The position numbers and the translations under genes were made by a program. From NCBI GenBank assembly GCA_022570795.1, contig JAKUDP010000008.1, forward strand, positions 2,046,001-2,110,000: a DNA stretch of 64,000 nucleotides, read 5' to 3'. The notes beneath the pieces were generated by a model. It was not told where the DNA came from. It ran no database searches and worked only from the letters and a program-made list of their open reading frames with translations. Positions 11,301 through 20,800 of the stretch are shown one piece after another (positions within the stretch are counted from its first letter, which is position 1; every line of letters starts with the position of its first letter). Source of the stretch: Sphaerulina vaccinii (Eukaryota > Ascomycota > Dothideomycetes > Mycosphaerellales > Mycosphaerellaceae).

Positions 11301-11925
11301 TGACAATGGTGTCGTTTGCTCCCACAACATCGGGAGTATGCGGTGGCGTCAGCTCACCCGACATCACATCTGATAGCAGCCGCCATTCCTGCTGCGTTGC
11401 GCCAACAGAGTTCGACAAGGTGATCCTGGTGCTGATAGATGCCATCGATTTTTCCGACAGACTCTGCTCCAGCTGGTTGGCAATGGTCAAATCCGCACTG
11501 ACGAGAACTACAGGACCAACCAGATCCAGCATGTGATTGATCTCCTCGGTCCTGGTAGCTGTCTTCGGGTTGATGGGTACGAAAGGCGAGTGCAGGTAGG
11601 CACAGGCCCAGTAGAACAGTGCCCATTCTGCTTGATTGTTGATCAGAGCCGCGATGGGTCGCCTTTCGATAGGTGTAAGGCTATTCAACGCTGTCGCCAA
11701 GCGTCTGGCACCGCGATCTAGATCTGCAAAGGTCCATTGAACATAGCTCTTGTCCGTATTTTGGCTGCCAACCCAGCGGAATGTGGCTGGCTTTTGATGC
11801 TTTGCGATGAGTGCAGTCGCATGTGGCCTGGCATTGACTGTGTCTTGAAAGAGCTGCAAGTGTGAGATGTTCTGGTCCTCAATGTGTGGACCGTACTCCA
11901 GCGATCGTAGTTGTGTTTCGGCCAT
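8374..11925 (-). CDS. NRPS-like enzyme with adenylation, carrier and condensation-type domains (A-T-C)
   Basis: A 1183-residue intron-free enzyme of secondary metabolism. Residues 1-560 form an ANL adenylation domain: A3 is LFTSGTTSLPK (210-220), with Ser where Gly is usual; YGMTES is at 351-356; ITGDQ and GRYKDMIIRGGENISP are at 438-470; the catalytic lysine lies in ASGKIRKVEL (K551). The RGGENI form resembles acyl- or aryl-CoA ligases more than amino-acid adenylation domains, so a carboxylic acid substrate is likely (inference). A carrier domain follows, with the phosphopantetheine serine in FADSLMMMQL (S608). Residues 680-1180 resemble a condensation domain; its active-site motif is SHAVNDM (H830, D834) instead of HHxxxDG. 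There is no thioesterase or reductase. The product could be an ester or amide released by the C domain. It is divergent from an MFS transporter gene. Confidence 0.85.
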   Translation of the reverse strand: MAETQLRSLEYGPHIEDQNISHLQLFQDTVNARPHATALIAKHQKPATFRWVGSQNTDKSYVQWTFADLDRGARRLATALNSLTPIERRPIAALINNQAEWALFYWACAYLHSPFVPINPKTATRTEEINHMLDLVGPVVLVSADLTIANQLEQSLSEKSMASISTRITLSNSVGATQQEWRLLSDVMSGELTPPHTPDVVGANDTIVILFTSGTTSLPKPCALTSFQCLNAALGYMDAQKVGSGHRFVQHLPGFHSYGIGWSLGFWLRGGMVIYPSDSFEAQATLECFDQFQATHMGLVPTTAQAILAHPAFSQTDLSTLVSIDISGAGVLPSLIDACASTLKVPSSTSYGMTESPGTMAWSVDEGSVLRDGEVMSGRPVRATCVKICEPGTRDILPRGEYGELHNGGPQVIPRYMDPRVSSSDFYVDDEGTRWIITGDQAIMDQDGAVRITGRYKDMIIRGGENISPASIEDYLSKKPGVFQVQVVGAPDDMAGEVPIAVIIEHENQQANLAELKNDTQRDLGAAFAPKLVLRLSDIGLGAWPTTASGKIRKVELAKTVREYLKVEAEKGVDKSGSTVDQLINIWKMISGTDGLLPETLIDAFADSLMMMQLSSSVKKELGRDITVEDFKNCESIQDQADLIAARPLKSAVPIQPKRDGPPSLQDMPHCRESEDVFYETVYAAECVLAPYGMKWTNVEDVMPLPDWDAIFLNRARPCSWNLRFSYNAPVDAESLERAIKTSLEFHPTMRSMGFLLGEDMLLATVNATEDWLKASMTTGWEVEKKGDLNSLLIDHPVHDNASAPGPLVKFHVAKVRSDGTSGLVMIISHAVNDMSMTKLWLEDIVTLLTKEGTVVPHAQFKDYATAFFDHRDGLEADNGIKYWSEKHQGISSIPESSLWPPQRAAEWFKGSDLNWTRWNGTKARRGERSVAQADKIRAQQGIRRMVKVENITRLKAEYNVPVFMLVKAAIAILNIAKTGGKDAIFGTINAARTWPFSSDYSALEREAYTGNPLDVSGCTTEYVLDRIPVARSKSLLALMQQVTKDEEQNSAYAHTPFFRIVDRLRDPLSSDDTRTFAERERDAESLLPLIRRQSFNWLPTAPTAQNPKGLQFQQMLTRMDNGLTITGFLLDDKRSVALSFSWDAEHMSLAEAERALDNLVGLVDKMGKEDNWTKTVGELICM

Positions 11926-13703
11926 TGTTGCTCAAGCGCGTACTGAGTTCCACACCAGAACTGACCAGTCGCTTTTAGTTCAGAAGTGCAGGTTGAGAAG
12001 GAGGACAGACTATGTACCTTGCTCCTGGATGCTCATGCCCGCTGTCAGTCTCCGCACGTTCACACGTGGTTCGCGTACCTGTTGGGAGGAAGGAGGGTCA
12101 TGATGCATGCTAGCCTCCCATCGACTAACGAAATACCTAAACATATCGCACAGTGAATACGTACGCGACGCGGCTAGGACGCACACCAAGCTTTGGACGT
12201 GCATCCTCGAAACTTGCCAAGCACGTGAAACGAGCAGAATACTGCAACCGTCCCATCGTGCTCCCCGGCGGCCATACCATATGCGTCGCACAAAAGGCCA
12301 AAGAAAGCCATGTGCAGCATTCCCGAAAATCCAGCACTGCGGGCTAGCCGCTAAGGGGGAGCGACGTGCCTCTTCTGGATTGTCCAATGCCAGAAACTGC
12401 TGCTGCGACACGCCAGGAAAATCTGTTGGGTGTTTGAAGCGATAGTGGAGCAGTGAGACCCGCAGCGCTCGCAGGGCTCCTGAGATGTATTGCCTTCCGT
12501 GCTCGTATCGACATGTTCGCTGGCATTTTCGCCACTTCTGCGATTGTGCTCGGAGCCACATGGCTCTTTGAGCTCGTCGTTGCTCATTCGGGAAGCTTGA
12601 TAAGTCGAAGGAAGCGCGATGCACTGTGCTGACAGCTTGAAGGACATGTAGGCGCTCGTCAGGCTACATAACCGAAATGATAACAAAGCGCCAGAGTATG
12701 CAAGGAGGAACAAGGAAGATGTGTGTTGTGGTCAGCTCCCTGTCGAAGATCTGCGCAGCCGACGGCACTCTCCCCGTTCCTGCAGGCGGCTGAAAACGAG
12801 ATGTGACTTTCTGCGCCATTGGATCTCAGACCTTAAGCCAACTTCAGACCTTAAACACACGTCAACGGGAACACAAGATACCTACATTCCTGTTCGCACA
12901 CCTAAAAGAATTGTCACCGCCTCCGCAAACCGGTAACACCACTATAGGAGTTGTTTCGGCCTCGACAAGGATGAATTGGTGGGTCTCCAATAGACGAAGT
13001 GTTCCGATCCACCCTCAGCGCGGACACTATCATCTATCATGCATCGCCTCTACGCGCTAGGAGGCATCGTGGGCACGATGATGCTAATTGTGTACCCTTG
13101 CAATGGGACTTCTGCACGCGCTGAAGTGGCCCTCATGAGATGCTGAGATACAACCTGCATGTTCTTCGCCACGATGGAAGCGCACTATCAAGTTCTCGCC
13201 ATCATCGCCCTATCGTCCTACACACCTTCCATCAACGACCTCTTTCGGATCTCCGCTGCCTATCTCGGTCTTTCAAGTCATTCGTTTGGACTTTTGGATG
13301 TCCACTCTCATACAGGGCACCACCATCTAGACAACAATCCTTCGCGCATTCAGCGACAGTTCAGCTGCGCTGTAACCTGCGGTTGAACGGCCATCCCTCG
13401 GACTGAGATCCTACTTGGCAGTGTTGGCGATTGCACGTATTCGGACCCTTTCGACCAGCGAGTCAGGACTCAAGGCCGTGTCTGGTTTTCGTCTATCTTA
13501 CGTGACCTCTATATTCAGACGCGAAGCGGGACCTTGCGTTGTGCTGGTGCACACATCCGGGGTTCGTGATACGGATGCGAACTAGCGGAGAGCCACGTCG
13601 TTTGCCTGAAATTGTCACGCGTTTGAATTATCGGCCTTGCCTCACCAGTGTATGGTAGAAAGGCTTTGTGCAATAGACCTTGCATTCTGCATACTCAGTC
13701 ACC
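11926..13703. promoter_or_regulatory. divergent intergenic region between A-T-C enzyme and MFS transporter
   Basis: A 1.78-kb region holding the promoters of both genes. Short frames occur (for example minus strand 12351-12713) but have no family resemblance. A gene too small or too spliced to see is possible. No clear TATA box or palindromic regulator site was found. Confidence 0.45.
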
Positions 13704-15544
13704 ATGGCACACGCTCGAGACGATGCCTTCCACTACCCGCTGCGGGAGTCACCACTACACTCACGAGGACCATCTGCTGCATCTGACTGGAATGGGAATT
13801 TTGACCGGCCGACGACATCAGACGCACATAAGCCTTATCGCGAATCAGATTTCGCTGACTCCAGTGGTGGGCTGGTTCTGCCTGGTATCAGCCAAAGATA
13901 CGATGGCACCATACCCATCAGATACGACGATGCAAGCTGGCACCCGAGTCCCATACAAGAATCATTCAGCAATGTCGCTTCACCAACACGGCAAGCATTC
14001 CTGCCGCAAGGAACGACTCCACCGGCATCACCAGGAATCCATCCAGGCTTTCCACGACCAGAGACACCAAGCTCACCATATGACTCCAACCCGCAGACAT
14101 GGCCAGGATCGCCACTTGCCGTACCGGCCAACGCTGCTCATGCCGAGAGCAACAGCACTCTCTCACTGAAGTCAGTCTACAACGAATACTTCAGAGCAGT
14201 GCCTCAAGACGAGAACATGCCATCTCAGAAGTCAGCAGCAAGACCTACAGGACCTCCTGGTGGGCCGCCACCTGATGGAGGAACTACAGCATGGCTGCAA
14301 GTGCTTGGAGGGTACTTCCTCTTCTTCAATACTTGGGGACTGATCAATGCTTTTGGAGTAAGATATTCACCACTCTTGACCAGCAGCACACACGTACTGA
14401 CGACATCCAGGTCTTTCAAACCTACTATAAGGGTGAACTTCTACCAACGACGTCAAACTCCTCCATCTCATGGATAGGCACACTAACATCATTTTTCCTC
14501 TGCGCCTCACCAATAACATGGGGACCACTCTTCGACATCGGCAACCCACGCCTCCTAGTCCTCTTCGGCTCCTTCTCTGTCGTCTTCGGCATAATGATGA
14601 CCTCCTTATGCGAAGAATACTGGCAACTCATCCTCGCCCAAGGAATCTGCTGCGGCATCGGCGGAGGTTGCCTCTTCATCACAGCAACTTCTATCCTACC
14701 GAGCTACTTCTCCTCAAAACGCGCTCTGGTCATGGGAATCTCAGCATCCGGCTCCTCATTGGGTGGCGTAGTCTATCCTATCATCTTCACTTACGTCCAA
14801 CCAACACATCTCGGCTTTGGCTGGGCTGTTCGAATCATCGGCTTCATCGCCATCATCACTCTGGCAATTCCCTGCATGGTCATCAAACCTCGCGTCCGAC
14901 CTCCTGGAGCCCGCAAGATCTTCCACGCTTCAATCCTCCGCGAAGTACCCTTCCAAATAATGAACTTGGCAACTTTCTTCGGGTTTGTAGGACAATACAT
15001 TCCTTACTTCTTCATCGAACAATTCGCCGCAAACCATGGCCTCAAACTTGAGTTCTGGATGTTAATCTTCCTGAACGTGGGATCTATTCCAGGTCGAATC
15101 ATACCTTCGTACATAGGAGACAAGTACTTTCCCCCATTGAAAGTCCTAGCGACCACTACAGCTTCCGCAACGATCCTCGCGTTCTGTTGGATTGCGATCA
15201 AACACTCCACTGCTGGGCTTATTGTCTGGTGTTTCCTTTATGGATTCTTCTCTGGTGCTTTTGTGTCTTTGCAAGGCGCTGCTGTGGCTTCCATGACCAA
15301 GGACTTGAGGACTATCGGCACGAGATTCGGCATCAATATGTTTGCTGGTGCGTTAGGAATCTTGATTGGAAGTCCTGTTGGTGGCGCGATCTTTCCCAGT
15401 TCATGGCCTGGAGCGCAAAGCTTTTGTGGCGCTACATTGGGGTGTGCGACGATATGTATTGTGGGTTGTTGGTTTGCTTATCAGGCGCAGGTTAGGAGGG
15501 AGAGTAGAGAGCTGGTGGAGAAGGTTGAGATGCGTCGTTGTTGA
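13704..15544 (+). CDS. MFS transporter, monocarboxylate-porter (MCT) type
   Basis: Twelve-helix major facilitator of the fungal MCT-like group, whose members move monocarboxylates or small metabolites across the plasma membrane. The ATG at 13704 sits in a good context (accATGg). An intron at 14358-14410 (gtaaga...tccag) joins LINAFG to VFQTYYKGELLP, giving 595 residues. The first 195 residues are a disordered Ser/Pro-rich cytosolic leader. The membrane part opens with DGGTTAWLQVLGGYFLFFNTWGLINAFG, in which the D-G-G-x-x-A-W-L-Q start is the family hallmark. The loop between helices 2 and 3 reads GPLFDIGNPRLL. It is divergent from the NRPS-like gene, so export of its product or import of its acid substrate is a reasonable inference, but MCT-type genes also occur outside clusters. 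Confidence 0.85.
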
Positions 15545-16234
15545 CTTGTGTAGCAGAGGTCATTGAGCAGGATCAATAAGCTTTGCTGGTTCCTGATGGC
15601 ATCGGGCATATGAAAGCGTGGCGTTCTGGTCGGACTGGTACTGGTATAAATAGACGAAGGACATAATGTAACGAACTGGACATGTCAAAAGTGGAAGGTG
15701 CAGAGTGAAATATTGAGAATGCGATCGATGATATTTGTCTCTGATGAACGCGCAATGGGCATGTCGAATGCCAATGCCAATAACAACAAAAGCAAAGCGG
15801 TGGGGGTATATTTGGCTCTCTCCTCCTCGCATTCCATGCCTTTGCGGAATGCTCTCTCTGATGATCCAGTTCTCTCCACTTTCCAGACAGATCCTTTCTA
15901 TACTGTGCCCTTGAATAACGCCTCGCTGTGAACGACAATATGATACATTATGCACACTCTCGCTGGGCAATTCAGAGACCAGACAATCGTGCCATGCTGG
16001 ACAACTCTCACAAGCGAGAGATCAGAGATCGGAGAACTCTCCTCGCCTGTGTTGCGACGTAAGTGAGTGTTACGTTCTCGACTTCTTTCGCGTGTTGAGG
16101 AGTGGTGCTGGTGATCAGCTGCTTGCGAACTTGCATCAGTACCTGCTGCAGGATGTGTTTCTGACAGTCTCATGGCACGCGCTGTGTCGCGTAGGTGATA
16201 ATGGTGCTGTGTTTCCCTCAAAGCTCGGTGGTGC
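15545..16234. other. intergenic, convergent 3' ends
   Basis: Spacer between the MFS gene and the minus-strand membrane-protein gene. Nothing recognisable. Confidence 0.55.
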
Positions 16235-16882
16235 TTAGGAGTAAACTGACCTGTAGCCACCTCCCTGACTGCCTCTCCTACTCTTCCTCCTCGGCGGAGG
16301 CACACCAATCGACGAATGCTCCTCAATCACCTCGACAATATCGTCGCCCTCCACTCTCCGCTCAGGCCTTCTATCATCTTCGACAATGATCGTCTCGCGT
16401 ATCCGACTCGCGTCTCTAGCAGGCGGGATATCTCGCACAATGCGCTCCTGCCTCACAACTCTTTCTCTCCTCGGGCTCCTGCTCACCATCTCAGACCTTC
16501 GGCTGCGTCTGGTCCCTCTGCTGCGACTCCGCCGTCTGACCACAACATCCTCCTCTTGCAATGTTGTCGCGCGAATGAAGCCCGAGCCACTGCTTGCTAT
16601 CCATAACAGCCAGATCAAAAGCAGGAAACCTGCCACGCTGCCGAGGACGATGCCGGCGACTGTGCCTGGTGCTGGTCCAGAATTGAGACCCTCATACTGC
16701 GCGGGAATCGCTATGACCACACCGTTGGCGCTCTGTCGGGGTAGGAGGGATCGTTTTGTGTGTTGGACTGCTCGGATCACGTTTCGGGCGTATGAGTAGG
16801 CGGCATTGCGTAGTTGTCGCGAGTCGAGGATGCGTGTGTCGGTGGAGAGTGTTTGCGCTGAAGAGAAGGGAATGGCCGGCAT
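16235..16882 (-). CDS. Single-pass membrane protein with basic cytosolic tail, unknown function
   Basis: A 215-residue protein without introns. Residues 1-60 are polar, with no cleavable signal peptide evident. A short segment AIPAQYEGLNSGPAPGTVAG leads into one hydrophobic helix (IVLGSVAGFLLLIWLLWI, about residues 75-95). The remainder is strongly basic then mixed-charge (RRRSRSRGTRRSRRS, RERVVRQERIVRD) and ends GGGYRSVYS. I recall proteins with a similar GLNxGPAPGTVxGIVLGSVxGFLLxxWL segment as conserved unknowns in filamentous ascomycetes; that is memory, not a search. The charge pattern predicts a cytosolic C-terminus. It is head-to-head with the short F-box-like gene. Confidence 0.65.
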   Translation of the reverse strand: MPAIPFSSAQTLSTDTRILDSRQLRNAAYSYARNVIRAVQHTKRSLLPRQSANGVVIAIPAQYEGLNSGPAPGTVAGIVLGSVAGFLLLIWLLWIASSGSGFIRATTLQEEDVVVRRRSRSRGTRRSRRSEMVSRSPRRERVVRQERIVRDIPPARDASRIRETIIVEDDRRPERRVEGDDIVEVIEEHSSIGVPPPRRKSRRGSQGGGYRSVYS

Positions 16883-17364
16883 TGTGCTCGGGACGGTGTA
16901 GGAGTCCGAAGACTCGGCGCGACTGTGTTTAGCAGCTCGTCTGTTTGATATCGTCCGTTGTTGACTTGAAGTTGTTCCTGTGCCTGGATTTGGGCGTTGC
17001 GTTGTTGTTGGGGCGCTGCTCGAATCGGGAAGTGGGGTTGTTGATCTTCAGCTCTGTCGCAGGCAACTCTTCGATGTGAGGTTCGGTATATGATATGGTA
17101 TATTTTAACACGCTATGGTATGCTCTATGGAGGCGTACAACGAGCGACAGGAAGGTGTGTGAGATAGTGTGTGAGTGTGAGAAGGCAGGAACGAGGGACT
17201 CGAGAGGCGATTGCCCAATGTGGAGGATTTGTTCTTGCTATCCAGCCTCCTCCAGCCACCCACTTCGCTACACCTCGACATCGTCACCAGCACACCAACA
17301 CGAATCAAACGGCCCTCGCTAGCCAACATCCTGAACCAGGTCATCCCTTCTCCGACGTTATGAG
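16883..17364. promoter_or_regulatory. divergent promoter region
   Basis: A 482-bp spacer between two head-to-head genes. It contains an AT-rich patch around 17085-17120 (gtatatgatatggtatatttta) that could serve as a core promoter, and a GT-rich tract at about 17153-17180. Function is inferred from position only. Confidence 0.4.
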
Positions 17365-17811
17365 ATGACCACGGCGACGACGCGTCCAACTCCTCCGTTC
17401 TTGGCCTTGCCTGCTGAGCTGAGGCTGTTATGCTACGAACTGGTAGTCGACGATGACCTCCATCGCTTTGCAGCCAGCTTTGCCCGGCCAAGTCTCCTTC
17501 GCGTCTGTCAACAGATGCGGGACGAGTATGCTTCCATCTTCCTCAACGGTGTGACCATTGACAGCTACTACCATGAAACGGCGTGCTGGGTGCCGGTAGC
17601 TGAGAAAACGGCCAAGCTGGCCATCATCGAACAGTGCGAGTTCACTCATCTGGTCAGCTACAGCTCATTAGCAAGTGCTCAGAGATACTGCGAACGGGTT
17701 TGCTTTCACAGCTCCGGTCAGCAGAGAGGAATACTTACAGTGGCGAACGAGAGCAATGCTTTGCACTCCACTCAATCACCGAGATGGTGGCAGTGGACTC
17801 TTAAGACATAA
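17365..17811 (+). CDS. Short F-box-like protein (LPAELR motif)
   Basis: A 148-residue product whose N-terminus reads PFLALPAELRLLCYELVV, the motif that opens many small F-box-like or heterokaryon-type proteins in Dothideomycetes. A second conserved element, LLRVCQQMRDEYASIFL (about residues 45-61), is the 'vcrqiRdEa' strand typical of the same group. True F-box proteins bind Skp1 through the first motif and recruit substrates to SCF ubiquitin ligases; whether this short form does so is not known. The family is usually 200-350 residues, so this copy may be truncated or may continue through an intron I did not find. The ATG at 17365 immediately precedes the motif. Confidence 0.55.
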   Translation: MTTATTRPTPPFLALPAELRLLCYELVVDDDLHRFAASFARPSLLRVCQQMRDEYASIFLNGVTIDSYYHETACWVPVAEKTAKLAIIEQCEFTHLVSYSSLASAQRYCERVCFHSSGQQRGILTVANESNALHSTQSPRWWQWTLKT

Positions 17812-20800
17812 CGCTTAACGCAGCGGCCGGCCTTGTCTTCCAGCGTACCACCTTCTCTTTGACAGTGGGCCAACTGCCTCCAATCGTCTGTAACGGTATC
17901 GACTCTTCTGGATCCACCCTCTCTTCAACCCAGAGCACTTCTGTGGCACGATCTGCTCTTCATGACTTGACAGCAGTCATGTGGCTTGGACTTGATGATC
18001 ATCGTCGTATCCTCTTTCCGGGACTTGCTTCGACTGCTGGCAGCTACTGCAGTTATGGTCTGGCAGTAGTACTGCACCTCGCAACAATCCCGCAGATGGC
18101 AGCAATCCGACATGGCTATTGAGTGCTTCGAGTTGTCCATGGAAACTGCTGGCAGGATACCAAGTCCAGCGACTTGAACAGGATCATCGTTCTTTCCAGT
18201 CTTCGGCGTCCATGTTACCGCCGCGTCAAGCATATCCATTGATACCATTTGATGACGACGAGACGAAAGTAGAGACGAACTGATTGTTTGTGATCTTGGA
18301 CAATCCATTGTACAGCTGTATGAGGAGAAGGAGCAGCTTTGATATACGACAAAACAACACGAAGAGCTATGCAGACACTGGCGTAATTTCGCAACAAGTA
18401 CCAATTCTACCAGACATAGCCAACGCCTACCCACGGCTGCGTGTGGGCGTGATGCTCGGTTGCTAGAATAACCTTCTTCAAGTGCCATACCCACACCCAC
18501 AAGGGAGTCAGGTTAGGGTATAAGGCTGCGTCCGAATACTTCTAGCCTTGGCTTGCTTGGCTGGGATAGCAAGCTGCGCGTACTTGATCGTTGCTCAATT
18601 CTGCATAAATTGCGATCTGTATTGCATCCTCCCGACATGGCATTCATTGGCAGCGCAGAAACAACGCACGTCTTACTGAGCTGCAAGTGCCAGGTCCCCA
18701 AGCCGCCAAAGCCAGAGCTTCACTTGCGAACGATCCCATCAACTACACGCTTCAACGAACGCCTTTCACGTACGTACAAACTGCTCACGTTCGATCGCGA
18801 TGGAGGAGCGCTCTTTCTATGAGTCGTCCAAGGCATAGCAATCGCGGGTTCAGTATGTGTCCTTCGGCCGCGGGCTTCCTCATAAGGAACTCGCAAGCGG
18901 CTCTGCCCATGCGGATCCGATGCGGCTGCCTGCATTTCCACTCGAAGTATGGCTTTTCCGATGCCTGCGATACGGAATAGAGGCCGGTCAGCTCGGGCAA
19001 TCGAGCAACCGTAGCTGCTGTCGTCGCTGAAACGTTCCTCCAGGCACACAATGACCAGGACCACCACCCTCGTGAGACGTCCTGGTGCTCTGCATGATGG
19101 CAACCTGGGCTCAGACATGGTCGTACGAACGCTGGCCGCAGGTACCAAATGGCCTGTCTCCGGTGGAAGATCAGACTTCACACAAGCATCTCCTGGAAGG
19201 TATCGAGGCCACGCTCCTGGCAACACAGTTAACATGCAAGACGAGCCGCGAGATCGACACCGTGATGATGAATGTCAGACGCATGGAATCCCGAAGTGAA
19301 TGACGAGACTACCAAGCTTCTTCCATTGCCCTTCTCGAAGTCGCCCGACTGCAGAACAGTGCAAGTTGTTGCGAGTGTAGCATGCTGGGACAGCGGGCTC
19401 CTAGAGGGATAGGCATGTCTGCTGGAGATTTGCCACAGCGGTGACGGATGCCAACGCGGCCAACCAAACCAACCAGAAACTTTCTTGACGGGCGGTGTGA
19501 AAGCTTATGCTTCAGTGTGTGACAGACTCAAGTCATGCGTGGTGATACTGTGCCTCCTATCTCGGAGGAGATATACGGTAGGTGTGTTGTCGGATATGCC
19601 GCAGAGACAACTCATACAGTATCGCACACACATGCTTGAGTCCAGTCATCTGTCCCTGGGGAGGCCTGCAAGCTACCGCACTCATCATGGTGGGGTTTGG
19701 TGAGGTAGAGAATACTGCTCATGTCATCTCCTTGCATCGAGTTGACAAACGCAACAGATGCTCAATGCGGTATAAAAAATGGCACAAATCGACCACCTGC
19801 GCATTGCTGATAAGGTTAGGTGGATAGGCCAATTGCTTGCAGAAGCTGTAGGCCAATAGCATGCAGAAAGTGAAGTCTGAACTCTAAACGCTGGACCCAC
19901 CGAAATCATAGGGCACCTCAGAATCACACGAATGGAAAAGAGTAAGCGAAGGGTTCTCGCAATCTTGCAGCAAAGTCCCAAAAGAGGAAGCTTCGCGAAG
20001 CATACTTGACAGCAGGGCATCCAGATGTAGCAGCTACAACTTCAAAGGCCTGCCACAAAGAAGAACTTGTGTCATCATGTCAGCCAGTGTGGAGGAAGGA
20101 ACCAGGCTCGACTTGCTGCATGACAGGAAGAATTCGTCAGCTGGACCTGGACATCCCACCAACTGCGTGGTACAATAGCAGGGAGCAGGTATCCAGAACC
20201 AACATCACATTCCACCTTGCGGTATACCGCAACAGGCATTCATACGACAGCATGGGCTTCCGCGCCTGTAAACGCCATGCAAACTCAAAAGTCGACAAGC
20301 CTCGCAAGGATACGGACTCCCTTGTCCTGGACGACACACGCAATGCACATGCCTCGCATCTAAGTACCACCCTGGACCTCGTACCGCAGTGCCATGGGGC
20401 GCGTCCGAAACACCACTGATCACCCCAGGTATACTGCTTACCAGCCGCCAACGAAGGTCATCGAACAAGGGGCAGCTCGAGGTTCTCTAGACTTCCCGCC
20501 CCCTTACCAAGATCCCACTCTTCGTAAATCTGTGGATCTCGACAAACCAAATCTCCGTACCACTACAACCCAGGACGAACAGGCATGAGTCGTGAAGCGG
20601 CTTAAACTACGGATGTTCTGGTCGTAGTCGTGACGGCCACTTGGTGCGATGGAGTCGATCAGAGCACTCGGTTTCTTCACAACGGAAGAAGGTATCCTCA
20701 CGCACGTCAAACTGTCGGAAATACTTGGCATTCGCAAGCACGGTCTTAGCAGCAGTACTGGTCAAAGATGGATGAAGACACAGGTACCACCACGAGTTGC

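Noticed and set aside
12351..12713. Minus-strand frame with CERCGSHC, resembling a zinc knuckle
   Set aside because: Too short, no matching family pattern, and the rest of the peptide is not protein-like; left as intergenic.
13704..15544. Calling the MFS gene a drug-efflux pump
   Set aside because: The N-terminal D-G-G-x-x-A-W-L-Q hallmark points to the monocarboxylate-porter group rather than to DHA-type drug exporters.
20006..20419. Plus-strand frame of 137 codons in the gene-poor interval
   Set aside because: Composition looks random and no splice partner or domain was found.
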